The translations under genes were made by a program, and so were the position numbers. A stretch of DNA of 64,000 bases from contig JACPOK010000019.1 in the NCBI GenBank assembly GCA_016191525.1, positions 62,001 through 126,000 of the forward strand, in the 5' to 3' direction. The stretch comes from Burkholderiales bacterium (GTDB lineage: Bacteria; Pseudomonadota; Gammaproteobacteria; Burkholderiales; Burkholderiaceae_C). Position 1 is the first letter of the stretch. Every line of letters begins with the position of its first letter. The notes below the pieces were generated by a model. The model was not told the origin of the DNA and did no database searches. It saw only the letters and a list, made by a program, of their open reading frames with translations. Shown piece by piece: positions 1 through 8,392 of this stretch.

Positions 1-716
1 AGCCGCTGGGGCAGCAGCTTGCGCAGCAGCGCGCCCACGCCGTCGCGCCCCGGCAGCGCCACGATGTAGCTGGGCGAGCGCTGCAGCATGGTCACGTGGG
101 CGGCGGTGGCGGCCATGTCCGGCACCAGGGTGATGGCGGTGGCGCCGCTGCCGATCACCACCACCTTGCGGCTGGCGTAATCCAGGTCCGCGGGCCAGTG
201 CTGCGGGTGCACGATGCGGCCGCTGAATTCCGCCTGGCCCGGCCACTGCGGGTCGTGTCCCTTCTCATAGTCGTAGTAGCCGCTGCAGAAAAACAGGAAG
301 CGGCAGCTGAAGCACACGTCCTGCCCGTCGTCCCGGCGGGCCGTGACGGTCCAGCGCGCCTGCGCCGAATCCCATGCCGCGCCACTCACGCGGTGGCCGA
401 AGCGGATGTGCGGCTCAATACCTTCCGCGCGCGCGGTGCCGGCCACGTAGTCGCGGATCACCGGGCCGGAGGCAAAGCGCGCATCGCTGGGCCAGGGGCG
501 GAAGCTGTAGCCCAGCGTGAACATGTCGGAATCGGAGCGCACGCCGGGGTAGCGGAACAGGTCCCAGGTGCCGCCAATCGCCTGGCGGCCTTCCAGGATG
601 GCGTAGCTGCGGCCGGGACACAGGGCCTGCAGGTAGTGCGCGGCCGCGATGCCGGAAAGGCCGGCGCCGACGATCACCACGTCAAGGAATGGGCCGCCGC
701 CGTTGTCTGCCGTCAT
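1..716 (-). CDS. Flavin-containing monooxygenase (Baeyer-Villiger type), C-terminus outside the window
   Basis: The frame is open from the ATG at 714-716 to the window edge, giving 238 N-terminal residues of a protein usually near 500. An FAD-binding Rossmann motif GAGLSG lies at residues 17-22. The fingerprint F-x-G-x-x-x-H-x-x-x-W of Baeyer-Villiger/flavin monooxygenases is present around residue 165 (FSGRIVHPQHW), followed near residue 185 by a second, NADPH-binding, dinucleotide motif (VIGSGATA). The family inserts one oxygen atom into ketones or hydroxylates heteroatoms using NADPH and FAD; the substrate cannot be deduced here. It is transcribed away from the next gene, so it begins a separate unit. 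The family call is firm, the exact activity open. Confidence 0.85.
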   Translation of the reverse strand, partial: MTADNGGGPFLDVVIVGAGLSGIAAAHYLQALCPGRSYAILEGRQAIGGTWDLFRYPGVRSDSDMFTLGYSFRPWPSDARFASGPVIRDYVAGTARAEGIEPHIRFGHRVSGAAWDSAQARWTVTARRDDGQDVCFSCRFLFFCSGYYDYEKGHDPQWPGQAEFSGRIVHPQHWPADLDYASRKVVVIGSGATAITLVPDMAATAAHVTMLQRSPSYIVALPGRDGVGALLRKLLPQR

Positions 717-764
717 GCCGGCAGTTTAGGCGACGTCATATTCCTGGTGTGCGAAGATAAACCA

Positions 765-1271
765 ATGTTTGATTTCCTCACCGGCACCAAGCGCCCTCCG
801 TCCGGAACCCCTGTGCTTTCGCCCCAGGAAGTGATGCAGCGCATCAAGGCGGCAAGCCGGCCCACGGCGCCATGGCAGGTGGTGGACGGCCATGCCGAAG
901 GCGTCGACCTCATCGCTGAATGGCGCATCGTCGATGCCCGCTGGTATGAGATTTTTGCCAAGGCCGGCCTGGCGAAGGTGTTCAGGATCTACCTGAAGCT
1001 TGACGAGGCGCAAAAGCAGGTGCGCGCCCAGGACCGCGAATACGAGGTTTCCTGGACGGCAGGCGTGCCGCGCCTGGCGCTCGCGGGCAGCGCCTTCAAG
1101 GGGCAGACAAAGTCGGTCGAATTTGGCGCTTCGTATGGCTTCACCGAGAACCTCACCATCGGTGAGCAATACAAATACCGCTTCGCCACCAGCGAAATCA
1201 AGACGCCGGTGCAGCAGGCGGTCACGGCTTGCGGATGGGTGTACAAGGGCGTGGTTTTCGGCAAGCTTTAG
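765..1271 (+). CDS. Conserved hypothetical protein, 168 aa
   Basis: I chose the ATG at 765 (MFDFLTG...) because the open frame further upstream lies antisense to the monooxygenase and has no protein-like character. The 168-residue product has no signal peptide, membrane segment or recognisable catalytic motif. It is rich in aromatic and charged residues (WYEIFAK, FRIYLKLDE, YKYRF), which suggests a small soluble alpha/beta protein. I do not recognise the family. It stands alone, divergent from the monooxygenase by about 50 bases and 237 bases before the channel gene, so its neighbours give no functional clue. Confidence 0.65.
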   Translation: MFDFLTGTKRPPSGTPVLSPQEVMQRIKAASRPTAPWQVVDGHAEGVDLIAEWRIVDARWYEIFAKAGLAKVFRIYLKLDEAQKQVRAQDREYEVSWTAGVPRLALAGSAFKGQTKSVEFGASYGFTENLTIGEQYKYRFATSEIKTPVQQAVTACGWVYKGVVFGKL

Positions 1272-1393
1272 CCGCAAGCACCACGAATGGGCGCTTCTGC
1301 CCCAAAGTAAAGCAATCCTGGCGTCTGAATGGTGCGCCTCCCTGCGGGGGCCAGGCCGCGCAAGTCACTCGCGCCCCCGCCTGATGCGCGGAT

Positions 1394-1410
1394 TGCACCA
1401 ACGGGGCGCA
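1394..1410 (+). promoter_or_regulatory. NtrC-like binding site
   Basis: TGCACC-N5-GGCGCA differs by one base from the textbook NtrC enhancer half-site pair TGCACC-N5-GGTGCA. It sits just upstream of a sigma-54-like promoter and about 110 bases before a formate/nitrite-type channel gene. The distance to the presumed transcription start (about 45 bases) is shorter than usual for an enhancer, so this is a candidate only. Confidence 0.45.
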
Positions 1411-1422
1411 TGCGTGCCTGTT

Positions 1423-1438
1423 TGGCCCGGAATTTGCT
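1423..1438 (+). promoter_or_regulatory. Sigma-54 (-24/-12) promoter candidate for the channel-kinase operon
   Basis: TGGCCCG-N4-TTGCT matches the sigma-54 consensus TGGCACG-N4-TTGCW with one change. The two invariant dinucleotides, GG at 1424-1425 and GC at 1436-1437, are separated by exactly 10 bases as required. The predicted start near 1449 leaves a leader of about 60 bases before the ATG at 1509. The inference is nitrogen-limited expression of the downstream pair. Confidence 0.55.
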
Positions 1439-1508
1439 CTTTCGTACTCGCATCCGCGCCCGGCGCAGGTGCGCTTCGTGGCGATCGACGACTTCCATAG
1501 GAAACTAA

Positions 1509-2318
1509 ATGGCGTACCTGGTACCTTCAGAATTTGTGAAAAAGATGGTGGATGCGGGGGAATCCAAGATCTTCATGTCCACCCGCGACACCGTGATCCG
1601 TGCCTACATGGCCGGCGCCATCCTGGCCCTGGCGGCCTGGTTCGCAGTCACCATCAACGTGCAGACAGGCCAGCCGCTCGCCGGCGCCGTGCTGTTCCCC
1701 GTCGGCTTTGTCATGCTGTATTTGTTCGGCTTTGATCTGCTCACCGGCGTGTTCGTGCTGTGCCCGCTGGCGCTGATCGACAAGCGCCCCGGCGTCACGC
1801 TCAAGGGCGTGCTGCGCAACTGGGGCCTGGTTTTCGTGGGCAATTTCGCAGGCGCGTTCACCGTGGCCGTGATGATGGCCATCTACGTGACCAACGGCTT
1901 TTCGACCGAGCCGAGCGCGGTGGGCAAGGCGCTCGGCGTGATCGGCGAGAACCGCACGCTGGGCTACCAGAAGTACGGCGCCAACGGCATGCTGACCCTG
2001 TTCGTGCGCGGCATGCTGTGCAACTGGATGGTGTCGGCCGGCGTGGTGGGCGCGATGATCTCCACCCACGTCAGCGGCAAGGTGATCGCCATGTGGATGC
2101 CCATCATGCTGTTCTTCTACATGGTGTTCGAGCACTCCATCGTGAACATGTTCCTGTTCCCTTCGGGCCTGCTGCTGGGCGCGCACTTCACGATCATGGA
2201 CTACCTGATCTGGAACGAAATCCCCACCGTGCTGGGCAACCTGGTCGGCGGCCTGGCCTTCACCGGCCTCACGCTGTACGCCACCCACGTGAAGACCGGC
2301 GCCAGGCGCGGCGCCTGA
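1509..2318 (+). CDS. Formate/nitrite transporter (FNT) family channel
   Basis: The product (269 aa, the usual FNT length) is an inner-membrane protein with about six hydrophobic segments. FNT channels (FocA, NirC) form pentamers and pass small monovalent anions such as formate and nitrite. Recognisable family features are the central re-entrant stretch ending GMLCNWMV (around residue 165-170), the helix with NFAGA near residue 115 and the later EHSIVNMFLFPSG segment around residue 205. The start has an AGGA Shine-Dalgarno 7 bases ahead. Twenty-five bases separate it from the phosphatase-kinase gene, so the two probably form an operon. The sigma-54/NtrC-like upstream signals favour a nitrite/nitrogen role over formate; this is inference. 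Confidence 0.88.
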   Translation: MAYLVPSEFVKKMVDAGESKIFMSTRDTVIRAYMAGAILALAAWFAVTINVQTGQPLAGAVLFPVGFVMLYLFGFDLLTGVFVLCPLALIDKRPGVTLKGVLRNWGLVFVGNFAGAFTVAVMMAIYVTNGFSTEPSAVGKALGVIGENRTLGYQKYGANGMLTLFVRGMLCNWMVSAGVVGAMISTHVSGKVIAMWMPIMLFFYMVFEHSIVNMFLFPSGLLLGAHFTIMDYLIWNEIPTVLGNLVGGLAFTGLTLYATHVKTGARRGA

Positions 2319-2343
2319 ACCCTGCGCAGTAAGATTGGCCACC

Positions 2344-4080
2344 ATGGCCAAAGAGCTGAAGATCTCGGTCGGCCAGCATTCCGACAAGGGCCGCAAGGAA
2401 GTCAACCAGGACTTCCACGGCGCCCTGGTGCCGGCCGAGCCCCTGCTCACCTCCAAAGGCGTGGCCATCGCGCTGGCCGACGGCATCAGCAGCAGCGAGG
2501 TGAGCCAGGTGGCCAGCGAGTTCGCCGTGATGGGCTTCCTGGACGACTACTTCTGCACCTCGGAGGCCTGGTCGGTCAAGAAGTCGGTGGAGCGGGTGCT
2601 CACGGCCACCAACTCATGGTTGCATTCGCGCACCCAGCAAAGCCAGTACCGCTACGACCAGGACCGGGGCTACGTCTGCACCCTGAGCGCGCTGGTCATC
2701 AAGTCGACCACGGCCCACATCTTCCATGTGGGCGACACGCGCATCTACCGCGTGCTGGGCGGCGCGCTGGAGCAGCTGACGCAGGACCACCGCGTGCGCG
2801 TGTCCGAAGGGCAAAGCTATTTGAGCCGGGCCGTGGGCTTCAACGCGCAGATCGAGATCGACTACGAAGCCGTGCAGGTGGAAAAGGGCGACGTGTTCGT
2901 GCTGGCCACGGACGGCGTGTACGAGCACGTGCACGACGCCTTCATGATCGAGGCCATCCGGCAAGGGCGCGGTGACTTGGATTCAGCCGCGCGCGCCATC
3001 GTGGCCGAGGCGCTGCGGCGCGAGAGCCCCGACAACCTCACCGTGCAGATCGTCGCCGTCGACGAGCTGCCCCTGTACGACGCCAGCGAACTGCACCAGC
3101 AGCTGTCGGGCCTGGCGCTGCCGCCGCTGCTGGAAGCGCGGATGACGCTGGACGGCTACCGCATCGTGCGCGAAGTGCACGCCAGCAACCGCAGCCACAT
3201 CTACCTGGCGGTGGACACCGAGACCGAGGTGCCCGTCATCCTGAAGACACCGTCGATCGACATGCAGGACGACCCCATCTACCTGGAGCGCTTCCTGATG
3301 GAGGAGTGGGTGGCGAGGCGCATCGACAGCGCGCATGTGCTCAAGCCCTGCCAGCAGACCCGCGAGCGCCACTACCTGTACGTGGTGACAGAGTTCATCG
3401 ACGGCCAAACCCTGTCGCAATGGATGATCGACAACCCCCGGCCCAGCCTGGAGACGGTGCGCGGCATCGTGGAGCAGATCGCGCGCGGGCTGCAGGCCTT
3501 TCACCGGCTGGAGATGCTGCACCAGGACCTGCGGCCCGACAACATCATGATCGACAAAACCGGCACGGTGAAGATCATCGACTTCGGCGCCACGCACGTA
3601 GCCGGCATCATGGAGATCACCACGCCGCTGGAACGGGGCGACATCCTGGGCACCGAGCAGTACACCGCGCCGGAATACTTCCTGGGCGAAGCGGGCACGG
3701 CCCGCTCGGACATGTTCTCGCTGGGCGTCATCACCTACCAGATGCTGTCGGGGCGCCTGCCTTATGGCGCGGAAGTAGCCAGGGCGCGCACGAAGTCGGC
3801 CCAGAACAGGCTGCAATACGAATCCGTGCTGCACGCGGACCGCGAGATCCCGGCATGGATCGACGGCGTGCTGGCCAAAAGCGTGCACCCCAACCCGTAC
3901 AAGCGCTATGAAGCCCTGTCGGAATACATGCACGACCTGCGCCACCCCACCCAGGCCTTTTTGAACCGCACCCGCCCGGCGCTGGTGGAGCGCAACCCGG
4001 CGCGGTTCTGGAAGGGTGTGTCGGCGGTGCTGGCGGCGGTGGTGGTTGTGTTGCTGTTCCTGCGCTTTGGGGTGCGCTGA
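2344..4080 (+). CDS. Membrane-anchored bifunctional PP2C phosphatase / Ser-Thr protein kinase
   Basis: This 578-aa fusion has an N-terminal PP2C phosphatase domain (about residues 8-240). Metal-binding aspartates lie in NQDFHG, ALADGIS, LATDGVYEHV and SPDNLTV. A Hanks-type kinase domain follows (about 270-535), with the ATP-binding Lys in VILKTPS, a catalytic loop HQDLRPDN near residue 392 (Gln replaces the usual Arg of HRD) and DFG near 412. The glycine-rich loop is degenerate. A single C-terminal helix (about 553-575) ends at RFGVR and should anchor it in the membrane with both domains cytoplasmic. I chose the ATG at 2344 rather than an in-frame TTG nine bases earlier. Co-transcription with the FNT channel suggests it modulates nitrogen-anion uptake. 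Confidence 0.88.
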   Translation: MAKELKISVGQHSDKGRKEVNQDFHGALVPAEPLLTSKGVAIALADGISSSEVSQVASEFAVMGFLDDYFCTSEAWSVKKSVERVLTATNSWLHSRTQQSQYRYDQDRGYVCTLSALVIKSTTAHIFHVGDTRIYRVLGGALEQLTQDHRVRVSEGQSYLSRAVGFNAQIEIDYEAVQVEKGDVFVLATDGVYEHVHDAFMIEAIRQGRGDLDSAARAIVAEALRRESPDNLTVQIVAVDELPLYDASELHQQLSGLALPPLLEARMTLDGYRIVREVHASNRSHIYLAVDTETEVPVILKTPSIDMQDDPIYLERFLMEEWVARRIDSAHVLKPCQQTRERHYLYVVTEFIDGQTLSQWMIDNPRPSLETVRGIVEQIARGLQAFHRLEMLHQDLRPDNIMIDKTGTVKIIDFGATHVAGIMEITTPLERGDILGTEQYTAPEYFLGEAGTARSDMFSLGVITYQMLSGRLPYGAEVARARTKSAQNRLQYESVLHADREIPAWIDGVLAKSVHPNPYKRYEALSEYMHDLRHPTQAFLNRTRPALVERNPARFWKGVSAVLAAVVVVLLFLRFGVR

Positions 4081-4089
4081 GGATCAGGC

Positions 4090-4296
4090 TCAATGAAGGG
4101 CAACCGCCTCCACGGCCGGAACGGCGAGATCGCGGCCGACCATGGCCCGGGCGAACAGGTAGTTGGTGCGCGTGCGCTCGCCCAGATGGTCCAGGTCCAC
4201 ATGGCCCTGGCAGTCGCAGGGGAAGGCGAAACCGCGGCCACTGTGAAACAGGGACTGGAAGCGCAGCTGAAATTGGCAGGTGGTGGGCTCGAACAT
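4090..4296 (-). CDS. Small conserved protein of unknown function, 68 aa
   Basis: The start at 4296 (MFEPTTC...) is preceded by a strong AAGGAG Shine-Dalgarno about 8 bases upstream; a longer frame starting 15 codons earlier lacks one. The protein contains a Cys-Asp-Cys pair (FPCDCQGHVDLDHL) and a Tyr/Ala-rich ARAMVGRDLAVP stretch, with no membrane segment. I recall similar small proteins in Burkholderiales genomes but know no function. It ends 10 bases after the kinase gene on the opposite strand (convergent). Confidence 0.7.
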   Translation of the reverse strand: MFEPTTCQFQLRFQSLFHSGRGFAFPCDCQGHVDLDHLGERTRTNYLFARAMVGRDLAVPAVEAVALH

Positions 4297-4424
4297 TTTC
4301 AATTCTCCTTGGACGTTGAGAGGCGAGATGCGCGGTTCCATGGAGTTCAGTCTGGTCGCTCAAGGCCTCCTGTCACTAGGCATTCGGCGCGCCGGGGTTA
4401 GGGAGTTTGCTTACGGCGGCCGCC

Positions 4425-5453
4425 TCATCCGTGTCCTTGCGCCCTGAATTCCCCGGGCGACAGCCCCGTCCACTCCCGGAACGCCCGCGTAAAACTCTTC
4501 TCGTTCCTGAACCCCACCGCAGCCGCTACCTGCTTCACCGGCCGCGTGCTGCGATAGAGCAAATCCTTCGCGCGCTCGCTTCGCACTTCATCCTTCAGCG
4601 CCTGCAGGCTGGCACCTTCTTCCTTCAACTGCCGGTGCAGCGTGCGCGATGAAAGGTTCAGCAGCTCCGCCAGGCCCTGCGCGCTGTGCGCCTGCGTGGG
4701 ATGGGCCGTCAGCGCTTGCCGCACCTGCTGCACCAGCAGCCTGTCGCGCCGGTACTGCAGCACCGTGAGCGGCAGCGCGCGCTGCAACATGGCCTGCAGC
4801 GCCTTCTCGTCGCGCCGCAGGGGCAGCGCCAGGTAGCGCGCGTCGAACCGGATCTCGGCCTGGGCCGAATCAAACCGCACGGGCCCGGGCGGGAACATCA
4901 GCGCGTAGGCATCGGCATGGGCCGGCCGGGCGAAGGGAAAGCGCGCCTCCAGCAGCGGGATGCGCGAATCCACATACCAGCAGGCCAGGCCGTGGATGTT
5001 GCGCAGCACGTGCACCAGGCTGAACTCGCGCGCTTCCGGCTGCGGCTGCGCGTTCTCGCTGATCACGATGGCCGCGGTGGCGCCGGTGGTCACCAGCTTG
5101 AGCACGATGTCTTCGGTGAGCAGCGCGTGGTGGCGGCACCAGCGCTTGATCGCCACGCCCAAGGTGGGGGAGGTGAGCGACGCGCGCGCCAGCATGCCGT
5201 AGCTGCCCCAGGGCAGGCTGCGGCTGAAGGCACCCAGCGCCTCGTCGTCCAGCTCATGCATTGCGGCGCCGGACAGTACCTCCATCTGCCGGGCCGTGAT
5301 GCGTGCGCCGGTTTTTACCAGATTTTCTGGCGTAATCTGTGCCAGCTTCAGGGCTGCGGCCGGGTTTTGGCCCCGGCGCCGGTATGCGCCAGCAATAACC
5401 TTCGCGAAGGCCATCGGGGTGGCGGCGGGGCTCTGGGAGGGAGTAGCGCGCAT
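4425..5453 (-). CDS. AraC-family transcriptional regulator (AraC_bd/OruR-like N-domain)
   Basis: The 342-aa protein has an N-terminal ligand-binding domain of the 'arabinose-binding' superfamily (about residues 25-215, with LPWGSYGMLARASLTSPTLG) and a C-terminal double helix-turn-helix (about 245-340). The second HTH carries the hallmark VKQVAAAVGFRNEKSFTRAFREWTG run. It is divergent from liuB with 124 bases between the two starts, the usual arrangement for an activator of the adjacent pathway, so it probably controls the liu operon in response to a branched-chain acyl intermediate. I chose the ATG at 5453; a later Met (MAFAKVI) is also possible. Family certain, target inferred. Confidence 0.88.
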   Translation of the reverse strand: MRATPSQSPAATPMAFAKVIAGAYRRRGQNPAAALKLAQITPENLVKTGARITARQMEVLSGAAMHELDDEALGAFSRSLPWGSYGMLARASLTSPTLGVAIKRWCRHHALLTEDIVLKLVTTGATAAIVISENAQPQPEAREFSLVHVLRNIHGLACWYVDSRIPLLEARFPFARPAHADAYALMFPPGPVRFDSAQAEIRFDARYLALPLRRDEKALQAMLQRALPLTVLQYRRDRLLVQQVRQALTAHPTQAHSAQGLAELLNLSSRTLHRQLKEEGASLQALKDEVRSERAKDLLYRSTRPVKQVAAAVGFRNEKSFTRAFREWTGLSPGEFRAQGHG

Positions 5454-5577
5454 GGCCTGAAGTTTGCCGTGTGATGGCACGATTTGCAACCTTGCTGGCG
5501 GCACCCGGGAAGGTTCCGGTCCTAAGCTGGCGGGGTGGCGCTATGGTGTTGCTTCGCGCCCCTCCAGGAAAAGAACA

Positions 5578-7200
5578 ATGCCCGCCATCGAGACAAAGCT
5601 CCAGCCCCGCTCCGCCGATTTCCAGGCCAATGCCGCCGCCATGCGCGCGCTGGTGGATGACCTGAATGCCCAGGTGGCCAAGGCCGCGCTGGGCGGGGGC
5701 GAGGTGCCCCGCAAGCGCCATGAGGCGCGCGGCAAGCTGCTGCCGCGTGACCGCGTGCAGATGCTGCTGGACCCCGGCACGCCCTTCCTGGAACTGGCGC
5801 CGCTGGCGGCGCACGGCCTGTACCTCAACAAGAACGGCGAGAGCGACGCCCCCTGCGCCGGCGTGATCGCGGGCATCGGCCGCGTCAGCGGGCGCGATTG
5901 CATGATCGTGTGCAACGACGCCACGGTGAAGGGCGGCACCTACTACCCCATGACGGTGAAGAAGCACCTGCGCGCGCAGGAAGTGGCGCAGCAGAACGGC
6001 CTGCCCTGCATTTACCTGGTGGATTCGGGCGGAGCCAACCTGCCCAACCAGGACGAAGTGTTTCCCGACCGCGACCACTTTGGCCGCATCTTCTACAACC
6101 AGGCCAACATGTCGGCGCAGGGCATCGCGCAGATCGCGGTGGTGATGGGTTCGTGCACCGCCGGCGGCGCCTACGTGCCGGCCATGAGCGACGAGACCAT
6201 CATCGTCAAGAACCAGGGCACGATTTTCCTGGGCGGCCCGCCGCTGGTGAAGGCGGCCACCGGCGAGGTGGTGAGCGCCGAAGACCTGGGCGGCGGCGAC
6301 GTGCACACCCGACTTTCCGGCGTGGCCGACCACCTGGCGCAAAACGATGCGCACGCGCTGGCGCTGGCGCGCCAGGCGGTTGCCAGCCTGAACCGCGGCA
6401 AGAAGGTGGAGCAGGAGCTGCGCGCGCCGGTGCCGCCGAAGTTCGATGCGCAGGAGCTATATGGCGTGGTGCCCACCGATGTGCGCAAGCCCTACGACGT
6501 GCGCGAGATCATCGCCCGCATCGTCGACGGCTCGGAGTTCCATGAGTTCAAGGCGCGCTTCGGCGCCACGCTGGTCTGCGGCTTCGCGCATGTGGAAGGC
6601 ATGCCGGTGGGCATCATCGCCAACAACGGCATCCTGTTCTCGGAGAGCGCGCAAAAGGGCGCGCACTTCATCGAGCTGTGCTGCCAGCGCAAGGTGCCCC
6701 TGGTGTTCCTGCAGAACATCACCGGCTTCATGGTGGGCCGCAAGTACGAAAGCGAAGGCATCGCCCGCCACGGCGCCAAGATGGTGACGGCGGTGGCCAC
6801 GGCCAGCGTGCCCAAGTTCACCATCATCATCGGCGGCAGCTACGGCGCGGGCAACTACGGCATGTGCGGCCGCGCCTATTCGCCGCGCTTCCTGTGGATG
6901 TGGCCCAACGCGCGCATCTGCGTCATGGGCGGCGAGCAGGCTTCGTCGGTGCTTGCCACGGTGCGGCGCGACGCCATCGAGTCCAAGGGCGGCAGCTGGA
7001 GCGCCGAGGAAGAGGCCGCCTTCAAGCAGCCGCTGCTCGATCAGTTCGCCGAGCAGTCGCATCCCTACTATTCAAGTGCGCGCCTGTGGGACGACGGCGT
7101 GATCGACCCGGCGGATACGCGCCGGGTGCTGGCGCTGGGCCTGTCGGCGTCACTGAACATGCCCATCCCCGAGCCGAAGTTCGGCGTGTTCCGCATGTAG
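5578..7200 (+). CDS. liuB: Methylcrotonyl-CoA carboxylase beta (carboxyltransferase) subunit
   Basis: This 540-aa carboxyltransferase transfers CO2 from carboxybiotin to 3-methylcrotonyl-CoA, giving 3-methylglutaconyl-CoA in leucine catabolism. Both crotonase-like halves of the carboxyltransferase are present: the N-half with [19 protein letters not shown] and [15 protein letters not shown], and the C-half with [20 protein letters not shown] and [16 protein letters not shown]. Length and these motifs match MCC beta better than propionyl-CoA carboxylase beta, and liuD, liuC and liuE follow in the same operon. I chose the ATG at 5578 with AGGAA ahead, rather than the longer frame that would overlap the divergent regulator's promoter. 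Confidence 0.93.
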   Translation: MPAIETKLQPRSADFQANAAAMRALVDDLNAQVAKAALGGGEVPRKRHEARGKLLPRDRVQMLLDPGTPFLELAPLAAHGLYLNKNGESDAPCAGVIAGIGRVSGRDCMIVCNDATVKGGTYYPMTVKKHLRAQEVAQQNGLPCIYLVDSGGANLPNQDEVFPDRDHFGRIFYNQANMSAQGIAQIAVVMGSCTAGGAYVPAMSDETIIVKNQGTIFLGGPPLVKAATGEVVSAEDLGGGDVHTRLSGVADHLAQNDAHALALARQAVASLNRGKKVEQELRAPVPPKFDAQELYGVVPTDVRKPYDVREIIARIVDGSEFHEFKARFGATLVCGFAHVEGMPVGIIANNGILFSESAQKGAHFIELCCQRKVPLVFLQNITGFMVGRKYESEGIARHGAKMVTAVATASVPKFTIIIGGSYGAGNYGMCGRAYSPRFLWMWPNARICVMGGEQASSVLATVRRDAIESKGGSWSAEEEAAFKQPLLDQFAEQSHPYYSSARLWDDGVIDPADTRRVLALGLSASLNMPIPEPKFGVFRM

Positions 7201-7207
7201 GCCCGCC

Positions 7208-8347
7208 ATGTCGAATACCTCCATCTACGACAACCCCGACCACGAGCTGCTGCGCGACCAGATTGCGAAGTTCATCGCCCGGGAGGTCGAGCCGCATGCC
7301 GACGCCTGGGAAGAAAAAGGCATGGTGCCGCGCGACGTGCTGCGCCGCATGGGCCAGGCCGGCCTGTTCGGCCTGATGTACGAAGAGCAGTACGGCGGCG
7401 CGCAGGGCGATGCGCTCACCAATCTGGTGTTCGCCGAGGCGCTGTCGCAGTCCACCTTTGCCGGCTTCATCATCACCGTGCTGGTCCATACCGACATGGC
7501 CAGCCCGCACCTGCACCACGCGGGCAACGCGCAGCAGAAGGAAAAATACCTGAAGAAGGTGATTGCCGGTGAGCTGATCACCGCCGTCGGCATCACCGAG
7601 CCGGGCGCGGGCTCCGACGTCGCGGGCATCCGCACCAGTGCAAAGCGAGAGGGTGATCAATGGGTGCTCAACGGCACCAAGATGTTCATCACCAACGGTG
7701 TCCATGCCGACCTGTATTTCGTGGCCGCCAAGACCGGCAGCGGCAAGCGCGACATGTCGATGTTCATCGTCGAAAAAGGCACGCCAGGCTTCACGGTCGG
7801 CCGCGCGCTCAAGAAGACGGGCTGGCTGTCCTCGGATACGGCGGAACTGATCTTCGACAACGTGCGCATCCCGGCCGGCAACCTGCTGGGCGAGGAGGGC
7901 AAGGGCTTCTATTCGGTGATGAAGAATTTCCAGACCGAGCGCATTGCCCTGGCCGCGATGGCCGTGGGCCATTGCCAGCAGGCCCTGAAGCTCACGCTGG
8001 ACTACGTGCGCCAGCGCCAGGCCTTTGGCGGCGTGCTGTGGGAGCAGCAGACCATCCGCCAGCGGCTGTCGATGCTGGATGCGAAGACGCGCGCGGCGCG
8101 CCAGTTCATGTACCACTGCGCCTGGCGCGTCACGCAGGGCCACGACATCGTGCAGGACGTCTCCATGCTCAAGGCGCTCACGGGCGAACTGGTCAACGAA
8201 GTGGTGCAAACCTGCCAGCAGTTCCACGGCGGCATGGGATATATCCGCGAGACGGCGATCGAGCGGCTGTGGCGCGACGCGCGGGTGCTGGCCATCGGCG
8301 GCGGCGCCACCGAAGTGATGCTCGAGGAAGTGGCCAAGCGGTATTAG
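7208..8347 (+). CDS. Acyl-CoA dehydrogenase (isovaleryl-/long-chain-type active site)
   Basis: The 379-aa flavoprotein oxidises an acyl-CoA to the 2-enoyl-CoA, passing electrons to ETF. It shows GITEPGAGSD and MFITNG (FAD binding), the RQAFG segment, and QFHGGMGY near the C-terminus. At the C-terminal position where medium/short-chain enzymes carry the catalytic Glu (YEGT), it reads IGGGATEV. A Glu in NFQTERIALA (near residue 240) instead aligns with the base of isovaleryl- and long-chain enzymes. Position directly after liuB suggests the isovaleryl-CoA step (LiuA role) or a related branched acyl-CoA; I leave the symbol blank because the length and gene order are not those of a typical liuA. 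Confidence 0.88.
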   Translation: MSNTSIYDNPDHELLRDQIAKFIAREVEPHADAWEEKGMVPRDVLRRMGQAGLFGLMYEEQYGGAQGDALTNLVFAEALSQSTFAGFIITVLVHTDMASPHLHHAGNAQQKEKYLKKVIAGELITAVGITEPGAGSDVAGIRTSAKREGDQWVLNGTKMFITNGVHADLYFVAAKTGSGKRDMSMFIVEKGTPGFTVGRALKKTGWLSSDTAELIFDNVRIPAGNLLGEEGKGFYSVMKNFQTERIALAAMAVGHCQQALKLTLDYVRQRQAFGGVLWEQQTIRQRLSMLDAKTRAARQFMYHCAWRVTQGHDIVQDVSMLKALTGELVNEVVQTCQQFHGGMGYIRETAIERLWRDARVLAIGGGATEVMLEEVAKRY

Positions 8348-8392
8348 CCCCCGGTAGAATCTTTAAACCAATTACCTACTGGAGGAGACCCC

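Noticed and set aside
5475..5488. Sigma-54-like sequence TGGCACG-ATT-TGCA before liuB
   Set aside because: GG and GC are 8 bases apart instead of the required 10, so it should not function.
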